DNA of 64,000 nucleotides, taken from the NCBI GenBank assembly GCA_018257865.1, contig JAEUBA010000044.1:62001-126000 (forward strand), in the 5' to 3' direction. Numbering within the stretch: the stretch's first letter is position 1; each line of letters begins with the position of its first letter. The translations under genes and the position numbers were made by a program. The stretch is from Stereocaulon alpinum (Eukaryota; Ascomycota; Lecanoromycetes; Lecanorales; Stereocaulaceae). The notes beneath the pieces are model-generated. The model worked only from the letters and a program-made list of their open reading frames with translations, was not told where the DNA came from and made no database searches. Positions 46,217-58,835 of this stretch are shown piece after piece.

Positions 46217-47522
46217 AGGGGTTGTACTTTAGTAGCCTGTCTGTTTTGCTCTTCTGGAAATGTGGGGAGGCTATCGGAGGCTACCTTGGGGAGAAGTCGG
46301 CTCTGTTGAGAAATCTGTAACAATTTTCGTAAGCTAAAAGTCTTCTTCAACTTGGTGCATGTAGAGCACGTTGTTGGTCATTCAAGATAAAGATCATCCT
46401 ATCCTCCTACCAAAGCTGTACTAGGGAGCCGTCAAGGTCATGCAATAGCACCCAGACGTGGAGATATACGTAATCAAAACGCTTCTCTCACCCATGCCAA
46501 GGCATCAAAATTATATGCTGCGGATGCGGAGAGGCTAGAGATCCTTTGGCGAACCAACTCATACCGCATCGACGTCGGATCTCGTGGTCGAGGTCATCCG
46601 AGCTTGACTCTATCGAGTGCTTATGAAACGTAATTGGACATGCCTTCAAACCGCTCTGGCGCAAGTGGAAAGGGTATGTATCACTAGAGCTGTTCCCTTG
46701 AATGTAGAAACGGGCATTCGCAAGGCTGACTATATTCTGTTGATACGTTGTATCTTGGTATGGTTTGAGCAATCAAGGACCTTGATGCATAGAGTTTCCA
46801 CGATGTTCAACGCCTAAAGTCCCCAACCCTATCCCAAACAGGACGTGAAGCCCGCAATCAAGGACCTTGTCACCTAGGAATTCCCCAACGTCCAACACCC
46901 AAACTTCCACGACCTACCCCAAACGAGATCATATATTCCGAGATTTCGGGACTTTGAACGTTGCGCATCGTCAACAAGGCCCTTGATTCCGATCTTTATA
47001 GCCTCAGATCTGACGCTGTCGGCACGGGTCTTTTGGAGTGCTGGCGATGTTCAACACTCAAAGTGCTGTTGGAAGCTTAGAATCAACGCTGTCAGATTCC
47101 ATGAAAGTCCGCGACGTTTAATACTCAATGTCTGGACACTTATCCGAAAGGGGCAGTGGCTCAGATGGCCTTGAGCGCGGTAGTGAACAAGCTGCCCAAC
47201 CTTGTGCTCAGAGCTAGAAAGTTGAGACACTTAGTATGGACTGGGGTCAGGATGCAGAACATGAAGTGACAGGCTACGCCCGAACGTGCAAAGGTAGTCA
47301 TAAGGTATAAACATGACAGTCAGGCTCATTAGCATATCCTGGACAAGGTCACAGCTCATAGGTAGAAACAATTGACAACCTTATAGAATGAGTCGGGGTA
47401 TTGCTAGACAGACGCGCTCGAAAATCCAGAATGCTCCATGCTTCTCATCTCACAACGCCTGGCCTTGCACCATATCATCAGCCGAGTATAGTCCCTCCTC
47501 GGGCAGCCTGCAAGGATGCGTA
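46217..47522. other. Intergenic with degenerate short repeats at 46790-47160
   Basis: No gene. A motif of the type TTCAACACTCAAAGT recurs with variation near 46805, 46890, 47050 and 47118, often followed by a C-rich CCCCAAACG or a CCGAAAG word. This suggests a decayed minisatellite. Confidence 0.4.
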
Positions 47523-50375
47523 CTAAAACAAGCCCCAACCCCTCTCCCTCTGCTTCTTTGCCCCTTTGACTTTCGTCTCCCTGTCCTCGACCCTCCTCTT
47601 CTCCCTCCCCTCCAAGTCTCTTAAACTCTCCATCTTCGCTAACACCAATTCCAACATCTCTTTCCGCCTCACCACATCCAAATGTCTCGCTATTCTCTTG
47701 TCTTCTCTCGCGAATCTTTCTACCTCTTCTGGTGGAAGACCGCGGCCTAGTTTAGTGTCGAGCTCGCGTGGGAAATTGTAATAGAACTCGGAGAGTAGTT
47801 CGACGTTAAGGAAGAGGACGGCTGTGGAGGTGAGTTTATCGGCGACTACGTCGAGGAAGATTTCGGGACAGTGGTATTTGTTTGTTTTGGTGGAGCATTG
47901 GCGGGACTTTAGGGCGGCGAGGCGCATCTGGATGATGGAGGCTCGGTCGCGCAGGAAGACTGCTTCTCGGCCTGTGTTGCATTAGCCAGAGCCAGAGTAT
48001 GAGAATTCGATATATGGAGGCACACCTTTAGCCAGCAATGAAGCACTGAAACCTCCACCACCACCAACGCCATCACCTTCCAGTACCACCTCCCCCTTCC
48101 TCACCCGGTCAATAAACCCCATAACATCCTTCAATTTCCTCTTTCCACCAACAACGCTCTCCACACTATTTTCCGCAGCCTCACATGCTTTGAGCTCATT
48201 CTTTAGCACGGTAGCGATGTTTTGCCTGCCTTTGGCCCACTCATTGTCTTCAACTTCGATTTCGTACTTGTACGGCTTGATGCAATTCTCGACTTGGTCG
48301 CTTGTGCTATAGAACCGCTCATTAAGTATACCTGATGATGCGTCTATAATGGCCTGGCGAGCATAAGGGTGGGAGGCGAATGTGGAGGTGTTGATGAGGC
48401 GGTCGACTTCGGATTGGAGAGCGTTTGCTACAACGGTAGTAGCGAGGCGGCCGATGCCCAGCTTCGTAAGTGAAGAGGATGAGGCGTCGAGTTTGCGGTG
48501 CCAGTAGAGGGATTCGGGGTTGGCTTTGGGGAGATCGCTGATGGGGTCAGGTTCGATAGGGGCAGGTGTCAAGTCTGAGATGGGTTTGTTCCAGTATCGT
48601 TGGGCTAGAAGATCTAGCACCCGCTGATCGAGTTCTTCTTTCAGCAGCTCTCGGACCTGAGGTCTACCAAAGGATTCCGCGAATTCTTTGAAGGAGTGCT
48701 TGAAGGCATCCAGGCTTTCCGCAAGATACGACTCGGCGCTTAAGGGCCGGTCGTTGTACTGTACCTTGAACTCGTACGTAGCTTCCTCAAGTTCTTGGTG
48801 TATGGCATCACTCGTCCCTTGCAGACTGGCAGCCATCGTTTGCTCCAGGACGTGCATCAGCTTCTTACGTAGTGTGGTAGTACCAACAGCCAGCTCTGAT
48901 TCCGGACCAAACTCCCGTGGATGTGCGGAGAAGAAAGCATTCTCGTTCCTAGTGATAGCAGTCGTGATGTTGCCACTTCCTCTTGAGAATAGCCCGCCCG
49001 ATGTTGGCGGTACTCTGCTGACAACGCCGACATAGCCAAGCCTTAAAGGATACTTTCGATCACTTAAGATACTAGCACCCCTCTCAGGCTCCACCAAATC
49101 TATCTTCGTCACGACTCCAATGGTCCTCTCACCCCTCGGGTCTACCCTCCTACTCGCCCTTAGCGCCGTCGAGTTGGCAAGATCAACATCCGCAGCTGAG
49201 ATAGCCAGTATGACATTCGGAGGCTGGATATACTTGTCACACAGATCCGCAATCTTTTGCTTCAGCTCCAGTGGCTGATCAAGTCCCGAGACCTGAATAT
49301 AACCCGGCAAATCGATCAACGAAAGATCCGGCACATTAGGCGAGTAAATGCTCAACTGTATCGGGTCGTCAGATACACAATCCTGCGCGGGCACAGCCAA
49401 ATTCAGATCCGTAAGCGTCTTTTGAATACTCGCAAAGTCGGTAATCTTGCCCAGTCCCAGCGCCGGAAACTCGCCATATTCCGCTTGTGCGTCCGGTGTA
49501 TTGACAAGCGTAAGTTCAATCGGTCTCCTAGTAATCATATTCGATCCCTTTGGCAGAAACTCATGGCCCACAATAGCTTCCAACACCGAACTCTTCCCCG
49601 AGGACTGTGATCCAATCACCACAATCGATGGCAGGACAAGGGCGCTCGATTGCCCAACCATCTGCAATATACTCCTAATCTCAATCATCTTCTTCGTCAG
49701 CACCATCATCTGATCATCCCTCGCACTCTGCACCCCACTCCTCTCGTCCTCTTCCGGACTCTGCGTATACCCAAACGCCGCCCCCGTACCCGCCGCCGCA
49801 GCAGCAGCCCCAGCTCTACTCTGCCTCGGCGGCTCTCCACCTGGCCCACCCCCTCCACTTCCTCCTCCTTCACCCCCCTGTTTCCCCTCAATCATCTCCC
49901 TCATCCAACCCGGCCACTCAATCCCCTCCCTCGTCCTTTCCCACCCCGCCCTCGTCTGCTCCGCAACCCCCTTCGCGCCCCCGAATATCCCCTCAGCAGT
50001 GCTACCCAGCCACTCTTTTCCCTTGCCCAGCACATCCATCGCATAGTTCCCCGCCTGCGTAGCCTGGTACTGTAAATATGCCAGTCCACCTATCATAGCA
50101 GCCCCAAACATAGCCGGTATCCTGATAAGCTTAACGGCCAGCTTGGGTAGTATTCGTGCAAAAGATGCGTTTCGCACGGCAGGCACATTCACATTATGTA
50201 ACGAGTATGCTCCAAACGGCCATCCTCTTCTTCGTCCATGTCGAAGGGCATGGCGTGTTTGGACTGGGTGGAGACCGGCTGCTATTGAGGCTGGTTGGTG
50301 ATGCAGGTATCGGCGCGCGAGGTTAAAGCGGAGGTTTGAGGGGCGCGCAATGCGCGCGAACTTTTGGCTGCTCAT
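47523..50375 (-). CDS. MGM1: Mitochondrial dynamin-like GTPase Mgm1 (OPA1 homologue)
   Basis: Two exons, 50375-48026 and 47971-47523, joined by a 54-nt intron (GTGTGC...ACACAG), 932 residues. The N terminus is a basic presequence. A hydrophobic segment near residues 88-105 (MFGAAMIGGLAYL) anchors the long form, and a Gly/Ala-rich linker follows. The dynamin GTPase domain starts near residue 255: P-loop GSQSSGKSS, the following VLEAIVG, G3 DLPGYIQ, and G4 TKIDL. Middle and effector domains follow, and the second exon supplies the C-terminal GED-like helices (HCPEIFLDVVADKLTSTAVLF). Mgm1 fuses inner mitochondrial membranes and shapes cristae. Without the second exon the protein would lack the assembly domain, so the intron is required. 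Confidence 0.95.
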
Positions 50376-51490
50376 GGTGGTGGTGGTGGTGGCTCAGGGA
50401 ACGAAGTGCGTCCGGGGGTGTATTCGTGATCTGGTCATGGTGTTTGGCGAAGACACGTTGAAGTGGTTGGAGGAAATGTCGTAGCATTTCAAAAGGCGCC
50501 AAGACTTGAGATTCCAGGAATCTTCCTAGCGTGACGAGTCTTGGCGGGGTTGGACGCAGGTCCCGCTAGAGGTGGTGAGGTTGGGTGTGAGTGGTACGTG
50601 TTACGTTGAGAATGGTGATGAGACTCCACGCTCTTTTTGTGTGCAGCCAGGCAGTTGCTAGTCAGAGGAGTACTTCTGCGGTTCACAGGCTGTGGACTGG
50701 TCACCCTTGAAGGCCGATCTCCTTATGGAAGATCGTAGCCAATCTCAGATTTCGAAGTCTGTAGGAGCTGTACGCTATGGATAATTCGAGAGTATAGGGT
50801 TAAGGAATATTATAGCTGCCTACTGAAGGTTGGTGACGCTGGTCAACACCGTCTAATCGTTGGCGCAGCCTAGAATTTGAATGTTGATCGAATGATATTT
50901 GAACGCATGAATGATAAGGTACATTTGGGTATTGTGAACGATTCTGGGCCTAACATGAACACGAATGAAATTCGTTATTCATCCAACGCTGCAGTATGAT
51001 CACGAAGACTTCTGCTACACTGAAGGGAAAGTATTGCAAGCTTTTTCTGTCCACCGTCCCTAACCACGCTCACATCATCTGAAAGTAGAGACCGCCATAC
51101 TATGGAAACATTAAAAAGGGGTGGTACTGAAGGTACATTTGAGCGATTGGAGTTTGCGTCGTGTAGCCAAGACCTGATGCTGTAAAGTCGTGCCGCCCGA
51201 TCATCGTGGTTTGTATTCGCGAATTGTGCTGATGAATTGCTTTAACGAAAAGTGTGGACGAACTGTGTGGATGAGTTTTGTGGACACTGAGACGGATGCT
51301 GAAGGATGTTCTGAGAGAAAGGATCGCATGATCTTTAGATGATTTTGAAGAGTCCGGAAGAGCATTGTATTAACGACTTATCCTGACGGTTGGCGCACAG
51401 GCTGAAAGTTGGATCGAGATGAGAAAGCGCAGGATGTCGGACTTCATCATAGAGCCGGTCCGGAAGCTCGTCGTAGATTTGAACAGTCAA
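50376..51490. other. Intergenic, upstream of MGM1 and downstream of PUB1
   Basis: Promoter and leader of MGM1 and 3' untranslated region of PUB1, both on the minus strand. No further gene was recognised. Confidence 0.5.
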
Positions 51491-53520
51491 TTAGCCCTGA
51501 TACCCGCCATAGTTGCCAGCTTGACCGTTAGGAGGATATCCGCCAGCGCTTGGAGGGCCACCGTAACCGCCTTGCATCTGATCAGGACGTCCATATCCAC
51601 CAGCACTACCAGGAGGTACACCTCCGGCGCTATTGGGCATCTGACCGTACCCTTGGGGAGGCATGGCCGGACCACCTTGACCTCCGTAGCTCTGGTAACC
51701 ACGGCCAGCTGGGCTTGGGCCTCCCATTGGGGATTGTTGATTAGCATAGCCTGGCATAGGACCAGCAGAATGAGGACCGCCTTGAGGTGTCATGGTTTGA
51801 GGACCGCCATACTGTGGAAAGCCATATGCGGGTGAAGGCTGGTTGAAGCTAGGGGTGTGAGGCTGCTGAGGCGAGTACGCGTCGAATTGGCCAGTAGGAG
51901 GACGATCTTTGCCCCACTATGCCAAGCATGGTTAGAAGGTCAGCTTGGGAGGTTTGGGGCTAACACTTACGCTGCACTTCAAAGGACGACCATTGACGTT
52001 GTAGCCACTCAGCTGACAGATGGCCATTGCTGCGTTTTCGTGCGTATCCATCTTGACGAAAGCAAAGCCACGATCAGACTGGAAGCGTGTCTCGGCAACA
52101 AAACCGAAGTTCTGGAAAAGCGGAACGAGGTCGTTCTGAGTCGTGTAAGGAGTAAGGTTGCCGACATAGCACGTGGTTTGCCATTGTGGGGTTTGCGCAA
52201 CGACCATTTCGTAGCTCTGGACACCGTGAGTGGGAAAGTGGTGATGGCCGTATGGAGTTGTAGGAGTCATTCCCATGGACGACATGGCTTGCTGCTGTGA
52301 GATCGAAGGTTGGCCCTTCTGATTGGCCCAATTGCAACGAATGGCACGAGATCCAAGCCATTCGCCGTCCATGGAGCTCAGAGCCTTCTCGGCATCACCA
52401 CGGTCGCGAAATGCCACGAAGCCATAGCCACGAGAGCGACCTGTTTTCATGTCCCACATGACACGAGCTTCGGAAACGGATCCAAAGGCTGAGAATGCTT
52501 GAAGTAGGACCTCATCGTTGACCTCATTGCTGAGATCGCCCACGAAAATGTGAAAGTGGTTAGAAGTGTCCTCTTTGTTGGAGTTGTTTGATTGGTAGGC
52601 CCAGTTGACGCGGATCTCCTGTACGATTGATTAGCAATGAATGCTGTAGTCGTGTCCTGCAGATATTTCAGTCGAGCTCTGTACTTACGGCTTGGTGAAC
52701 CCGACGACCATTGAGAGTCGACATAGCGCGTTCTGCTGCACCTGGATCGTCGTATTCGATGAAACCGTAGTTGAAACCCTTAGACTTGAGCGTGGTTAGC
52801 AATGGAGCAATGGAGCAAGTGCAGCAATGTATAAGTGTTGAACGTTCAGGATTTTGTGAATTCGAGGAAAATCATGCGAGAATAAGCGAAGAGGGTGAAG
52901 AAGCAAACAGAGGATATTATCACCGGTTTTGTATATCCGGATTGGGCTGAGCGCCTTGACGGGCCAGCTCTATGAAAACAAAGATGATACAGTCCATTCG
53001 GATGCTAGTGCGCATCTGGGCTGACCTCATCGCCTCAACGCGCTGGCTCCATGACATAGGCTTCACAAGCCGCTATCACATGTAAGGACAAGTCTGTACT
53101 TACAGCTCCCATGTTTTTGTCCGGGATAATCTTCACATTTTGCACATGTCCTGTCGTCTCAAATATCTGGCGAAGAATGTCCTCTGTGACTCTTGGGTCC
53201 AGTCCCCCTACGTACAACGCACGCTTGTTTGGCTCTGGGGCAGCGCGACGGACGAAGCTTCCAGAGCCTGATGATGGCGACATCATTCCAGTTGAGTCAC
53301 CCCCAGGCGAGGTCATAGCAGTAGGTATGGGGTTTGTATTTTGTGGGATGACCACAGGGGGAAGTGGTGGAGGCGGCATGTGAGCAGGGTTTCCTTGGCC
53401 ATTCGTCGTGCTGTTATTTTCATACGGTTGCTGCCCTGGGGCACCCGCGAAGGTTTGCGGTAGTGGCGGTAAGGACATCGTAGATGTGGTCTGCATGCTC
53501 TCTGTCTTGATCTCAGCCAT
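51491..53520 (-). CDS. PUB1: TIA-1/Pub1-type RNA-binding protein with three RRMs
   Basis: Four exons: 53520-53104, 52784-52689, 52618-51971 and 51916-51491, all phase 0, giving 528 residues. RRM1 has RNP2 ALYVGGL and RNP1 KGFNYGFIEY, the latter created by joining exon 1 to exon 2. RRM2 has HIFVGDL and RSRGYGFVAF, and RRM3 has TCYVGNL and RGFAFVKM. The N terminus is Pro-rich; the C terminus is Gly/Gln/Tyr-rich and prion-like, as in TIA-1 and Pub1, and supports stress-granule assembly. The protein binds U-rich mRNA and controls stability and translation. The start is at MAEIKTE rather than the longer frame. The 319-nt first intron is unusually long for this window and may hold a cassette exon. 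Confidence 0.92.
52924..52969 (-). other. Candidate cassette (poison) exon in PUB1 intron 1
   Basis: Within the 319-nt first intron, a 46-nt segment is bounded by a good acceptor (TTTTCATAG) and a donor (GTGATAAT). Inclusion would shift the frame and bring an early stop, since 46 is not a multiple of 3. One frame across it reads LARQGAQPNPDIQNR, which is unusually protein-like. Speculative. Confidence 0.3.
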
Positions 53521-54466
53521 CTGGAAAATCTGAAAGCAAGCTTCAAGTGTTTTAAGGATCAACGTGAAGGCGGCTCAGGTATGCTTGCTTGGCTACCTCG
53601 AGGCTGGACGGCGTGAGAGAGAATTGAAGGAATTGCAGCGGTCCGATGTGCGCAAAGGATTCGTCAAGGCTCAATGATACAATGTCGTCGAGTCGTTTCT
53701 ATGCAGGCGAGTCCTGACAACGCCAGCGAAGTTATCTGCGCAGGAAAAGCTGATGGGCAAGGACGGGCGAGATTCACTGAGTGCTTAGCAAGGAAGAGCG
53801 ACGAAGCAATCGCACAAGAAGAAGGAGAACCAAGGAGATAGAAAAAAGACGAAGGAAAGAGAGGGAAAAGCCGCTCAAGTTCCTGGAGCCCAAGGTGGTG
53901 TTGTGATATGTTGAATGAGGGAGGTCGAAGCGCGGGAGGTGGGACTTTTCCTAGAGCTCCTGCCCACAGGTTTTAGGGCTGCGCAGCTATTCCCCGAAAG
54001 GTATGGTGTGACAGGGTACCTGACTAGATATTGCTATGTCTATACCTTACCTGGAGGCTTACAATACACTAGCGACTTGGGGGAATGGACACTGCCCTTC
54101 ACTACAAGATACTCATCAAGGCGCGAAAAGGTAAAGACAGAATGGAATCTTCGTCCTTTTGCGTGTCTCCGTGTCTTCCTTCATCCAGGTTTGGTTCCTT
54201 TCGGGAGGCCTAGTCGAAGAAGGTATTAGCCGGCTTGGCAAAGTGGGCTGGGTTCATCACGTGTCAGTCCAGGGTCCAGCTATTCAAAGATTCACCCTGA
54301 CGAGCCTGACTATCCTCCTATCATTAATTATCTATCAACTTCCAGGCTGCATAAATCTCGTTTATCAAGGCTTCTGATACGAAAGTCACAGCTGTGGAGA
54401 AATCCAGATGAGAACAAGGTCATCGCATTCCTGATTATATCCAGAGGTCAATCTACGTATCGTGCG
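53521..54466. promoter_or_regulatory. Divergent promoter of PUB1 and the Med2-like gene
   Basis: 946 bases between divergent starts. A long purine-rich run on the plus strand (about 53785-53880), that is pyrimidine-rich on the PUB1 sense strand, is a typical fungal leader. Nothing else was recognised. Confidence 0.5.
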
Positions 54467-55741
54467 ATGGCGGACATGCAGAGCCCCCAACACCCCATGG
54501 AGGTGTTGCCAGCAATGCTGAATCTTGTGGTGAGCCCCATATGACAGCTACATACAGATCATACTTATCCTCCGCAGCTTCTACAAACCTCGAACATTCT
54601 CCGAGATCCGGAATCGCGCAACCTCAAGCAAGCTGGTCTTACGGGAAGGAAAATCACTGGAATTGTCACTTCTGCTAATCAAAGATTTCATGACGCTCTT
54701 GATGAGATCGAAATCGAAATCGTACGTCCAGCATTATCTTAAAGCGCTTCTAGTGATGGTCTGCACATCAGCAAGATCTGTTGCAGAGCTTTGAAGAGGA
54801 GAAGCTGATGTAGATTCTAGCTCCAAGCCAAAGCAGTCATGGAGCGTGATCTTCGACTGATAAGAAAGAAGCGTGCTGAGCGCGATCGCGAGAGAGATCG
54901 TGCTCTGGGCATTCCTTCTCCTAGCAGCCCAGCAAAAGCAATTAACGACACCAATCAGCAAAATGTCGATGCGTCGAATGGGAGCGCTTCTGCAGTTCGG
55001 ATGGAAGGACCTGACGGAGAGGATCAGCTGATAGTGGGAGATTCTGCAAAGGCCGATCCGCTGATCTTGCAAGAAGGTTCGCAAGGCAAGATTAGCGAGG
55101 GCGAAGTTATCGGCACTGAGCAAGGCATGCCACAAGATTCAGAGAATTCTGCAGGATTGGCAATCACTATGCCATCAGACACGATCACAACCACCGACAA
55201 CCAGGCGAACAGTGCCGAGAAGCAGCCATCAGATGCGCCACCTGCCCATGAGGCCTCATTGGACTTGCCCGACGCCTCTGATCTTGACTTTGAGTCCATG
55301 TTCAATGACACTGAGCTCGTGGGCGGTGACGATATAAATTTCGAAGATATTGGATTCTCTATGGACGCCACTATGAACCATGACATCTTGAACAACAACA
55401 CGCTTCTGGATAACAACATGAGTAACACGGATATAACGAATCTAGCTTCGACCTCGAACGAAGACATTAACAGCTTGTTGCCTGGCTTGGAGAACTTTGT
55501 CAATGCCGACACTGATTTTTCGAACATTAGTATGCCCGCCACATCCAATCAACCAGAGAATACAGAAGGAGCGCCTGTTGCAAATATGGGCGCATCTACC
55601 TCAAACCCGGTGGACACTATTCCCGCAGACACTACAAATTTCGACGAGCTTTTTGGGGTAAATTTTGAATTGGACACAAATGGAGGAGATGAGATGGGAG
55701 ATGGGACACTTGGCGACTTTGACGACTTCCAGTGGGATTGA
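54467..55741 (+). CDS. Probable Mediator tail subunit (Med2-like)
   Basis: Three exons: 54467-54529, 54578-54721 and 54821-55741 (introns 48 and 99 nt), 375 residues. The N-terminal 90 residues are helical: LLQTSNILRDPESRNLKQAG, then NQRFHDALDEIEIEILQAKA and the charged MERDLRLIRKKRAERDRERD. The remainder is acidic and Asn/Thr/Ser-rich, with repeated Asp-aromatic motifs (DLDFESMF, DINFEDIGFSMD, NFDELFGVNFE) ending GDFDDFQWD. This layout (short helical N terminus, coiled coil, long acidic Asn-rich tail ending in aromatic-acid motifs) matches Mediator Med2 of fungi. Sequence identity to Med2 was not tested, and another acidic transcriptional regulator is possible. It should be nuclear. The first two exons are short but conserve phase and give a sensible start MADMQSP. 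Confidence 0.6.
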
Positions 55742-56260
55742 TTTTGAATATGGACATCATATACCAATAAAATTGGGCCTGATGATAACTATCTTAGTAC
55801 TATTTAGGGAATCATTTAGAACCGATAGACGCAGATGAGAGCTAGGAGCTGCTTCCAACGTGCTATTTGGGCCTCAACGGCGGTGGATCTGCACACTAGT
55901 ATCGCAGTTTACCGAAGTTCGGCCGCCATGAAGTGTGCTTGATATGTCTGCATTTAACAGAGAAGCATGATCAACTTTGCTCAAAGTTGTCCCTTACTTC
56001 CCATGAAATGTGCCAAGGTGCTTAACCGAGCGGACACCCTAATTACGGATTTAGCAATCAATGATCCTAGCTGCTGCATTAGGGCGAAGTTATCTGCCTT
56101 GGTAAAGTCGGTTACGGAAGTGAGAGCAAGCCCCGAATGCGCTGGCATCATCTTTCCATACCTGCCCCTCAACCAGAATCAACCTCTATCGTCTAGGATA
56201 CCTAATGAGGAATCTTAGACTCCACTGGATCTTGTTTAGGCCAACGGCACCCTGTCATCG
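55742..56260. other. Convergent intergenic gap
   Basis: 3' ends of the Med2-like gene (+) and of the HeLo-pseudokinase (-). No gene recognised; the short frames on both strands overlap in opposite sense. Confidence 0.5.
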
Positions 56261-58065
56261 CTAGACTCTCATGTCACGTATCCTCCCCACAATTTCCTTA
56301 GAGTACGTCTCGTGCATGGCGGCTCCAACCTCCGGATCCGTTTCGTCAGCGTTCTTGGCCAATCCAAGTTCTTCGCCCCCGACCAAGCATTTGCGGACCG
56401 CCATTCCATACAAATCCCCTGCTACGCCCTCAACGCCTTCTTGAGATTCACGCTCAAGCAATATGCCCCTGACCTTTCTTACCATCGCTCTAGCGGCTTT
56501 GGTCTCCTTGGGCAGACCCACCATATCCGCAATGCTCCTCCAATGGGCAATCTCAATCAAGACGACACCCATGCTATAGACGTCATCCGACTTCTTCGAT
56601 CGTGGTCTGGCGATGCTGAGCGTATGAGGATGTTTGTAGACATCGTTCTCTGAATACCTGGGTGTCGGCTCTGTCATCTCCCCCGTGATGTCAGGTCGTG
56701 CATACTCGAAACCTGACAATATAGGCTCCGTGAGTACTGCCTTGGAGCCTGGTTGAACGAAGAAGACGACATTGTCGCTCCGAATGCCCTTATGCAGCCA
56801 ATTTACCGAGTGTAAGTACATCAGGCTCTCCGAGATTGCTTGAGCTAGTGCTCTGCGTTGGGTAAGTGAAGGCATCTTCGTGGTTCTAATTAGCTCCAAC
56901 AATGAGATTGGCTTGGTTGCAGATGTCGCGTCGCCTGGCTTGTCGTATACGAAACCGAAGCTTCGCGTTTCCTCGGATTTCTTTTCGATATAACCAAGGC
57001 ACTGCGGTGCTCTGAACTCCTTGGGCTTGCCTGAAGAACCGAGTAAGTTTGCGAGCTGCTTGACTCGATCCTCAATCATTCTATCCCACGCAGACGGGGA
57101 ATGATGATCGAGGACGTAAGCCTTCCATTCTATCCAAACGGACTTTTCAAGGTAGACAGCCTCGGAACGAGTTGAATCCGATGACATGATCACAACTGCA
57201 TCAGCTCTGATAGGTTTCAGATCGACGCTCGAATTGTCTTGTTCAACTTGGCTTTGACGTGCTTTGAATTCTGCAAGCCTAGATAGACTGGCGTTGGCAT
57301 CATCTTGCCCGGCAACTAAGGTAGGGGCTCTCGATAGTCCATTGAGTGTCTGTCGGTCTAGTGGTTGTGTTTTCACCTGCATTGCCATTGACATCTGCTT
57401 TAGCTCATCAACCTTGCTGTTCAGCTGCAGCATCACCATGTACGTTTGATGTTGCATTTCATGTAGTTGACCTATTGAGGTCCTGTCCAACAAGCCCTCA
57501 ATGGCGTCGTTGTAGCCAATAAGCTTTTCAAGGGTAGCCTTGAAGGCTTCTTGCTTGACCATCACCCACTTGAGGCGCCCGCCCGCCTGTGGAGCCTTCT
57601 CTACAATGTTCAAGATCTTGGTTAGAACTGCATTGGTGCCTCTCGGAAACCTTCGGTCAAACGATGCTTCCACTTGTGCCGGATGCTGTTTCACAGGCAC
57701 CATATGATCATATTTGTTGGTGATCTTCACACAGTCCTTAAAGAGGGCTTGAATCTCCAGCAGTATGTCAAACACGAGGTTTCGGTCTAGTTGAAGCGTT
57801 TTGCTGGGATGATCTAACAGCTGCTCTACAAGACCGACTTTCTCTCCCCAATTAAGGAGCCGGGTCTGCTCGACACGCAAACGGACCCGGAGGTGCTGGT
57901 AGGCAGCCGGCATGTCCTCTACCTCAGCAAGGATTTGATATCCTGACAATTTCAGCGTGGAGGACCCGATCGATTTTATCACGTACCTTTGATACATCCT
58001 GCAAAAACCTGGATGACCACTGGAACAACGGCTAATCCAATACCAGCGGCAGAGATCGGATCCAT
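56261..58065 (-). CDS. HeLo-domain protein fused to a pseudokinase (MLKL-like layout)
   Basis: Two exons, 58065-57987 and 57942-56261, with a 44-nt intron (GTACGT...GTCAG), 586 residues. Using the splice gives the N terminus MDPISAAGIGLAVVPVVIQ; the unspliced reading begins in an unrelated frame. Residues 1 to about 230 are a HeLo (HET-s/LopB-type) helical domain: hydrophobic helix 1, then RVRLRVEQTRLLNWGEKVGL and LVFDILLEIQALFKDCVKI. The C-terminal half (about 310-580) is kinase-like but degenerate: the catalytic loop reads HKGIRSDN (410-417) with Gly where Asp is required, and the DFG site reads SGF (436-438). SDDVYSMGVVLIEI is kept. HeLo domains kill by membrane insertion when an amyloid or kinase-like regulator releases them. 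The mammalian necroptosis executor MLKL has the same order, helical bundle then pseudokinase. Function here is inferred. Confidence 0.85.
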
Positions 58066-58835
58066 ATCGCTTCACTGTACGATTGGCATCAATTCACCCG
58101 TGAAAGTCCAACGTCGATTCAAGGGGCTTCTTCGTAAACGAATTATTGGGATGGTATCATGATTATACGGCACGGTCGCCCGGGCTCAGATCGATCGAAC
58201 AGTGGTCCGAATTGCCAAGAAAAAGGCGTGGCTAGAAGGGTCTTTCGTCTGAAGTGGGGCAATTTGGCGCCTCATGTCTTGGTGAGCCAAGGAAGATCGC
58301 CACTAACTTGACAGTCAAGAGGGCCGGGAGCCCCGACGAAGTCATGGAACGACGTTGGCTACACAAGTCTGGCAGGCCAGGTGTCGAGCACTTGACATTT
58401 CATTGCATCATCGTTTGTTGTCAAGTCCGAAGTTCCTACACAAGCGGCTGTACATGGACCTAAAAGGGTAGAGCTGGGGCTGAGGTGGGGCTGTGAGGAG
58501 GATTATCAACAAACCTAATCCGCAATCTTCAGCCGCATCAAAGCTGGTGACAAGGCACAGTGTTGACCTAAGGCGTTGCATTTCCCTCCGTTCAGCAAAT
58601 CTTCTGACACAAGCTACAATCCCTCTTCTCTCCCTCGTTTCAAGGGTCGGTCGCGCCATCATCCTTTTGTTTTGCGCAACCTGGATGAAGCCACAATTGT
58701 GAGTGGAACAATGAATTACTTCAGGATCGCTCGCCAAGAAAGCACAGAGCTCACTCAAGAGAGCAGTCACCAATTGACCTGCAAAATTCTCATGCATGAA
58801 GGACGGGCTGTCACTCCGCCGAACCCGCTGCGGCA
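58066..58835. promoter_or_regulatory. Shared divergent promoter, HeLo-pseudokinase and kinase-ankyrin genes
   Basis: 770 bases between two divergent start codons. No independent gene was recognised. A head-to-head arrangement allows joint control, which fits a functional pair, but no regulator site could be assigned. Confidence 0.5.

Noticed and set aside
49706..50089. Plus- and minus-strand Arg-rich frames over the MGM1 N terminus
   Set aside because: They are alternate-frame readings of the Gly/Pro-rich linker and presequence of MGM1.
55024..55548. 174-codon minus-strand frame
   Set aside because: It lies opposite the acidic tail of the Med2-like gene, which has a spliced and coherent model on plus.
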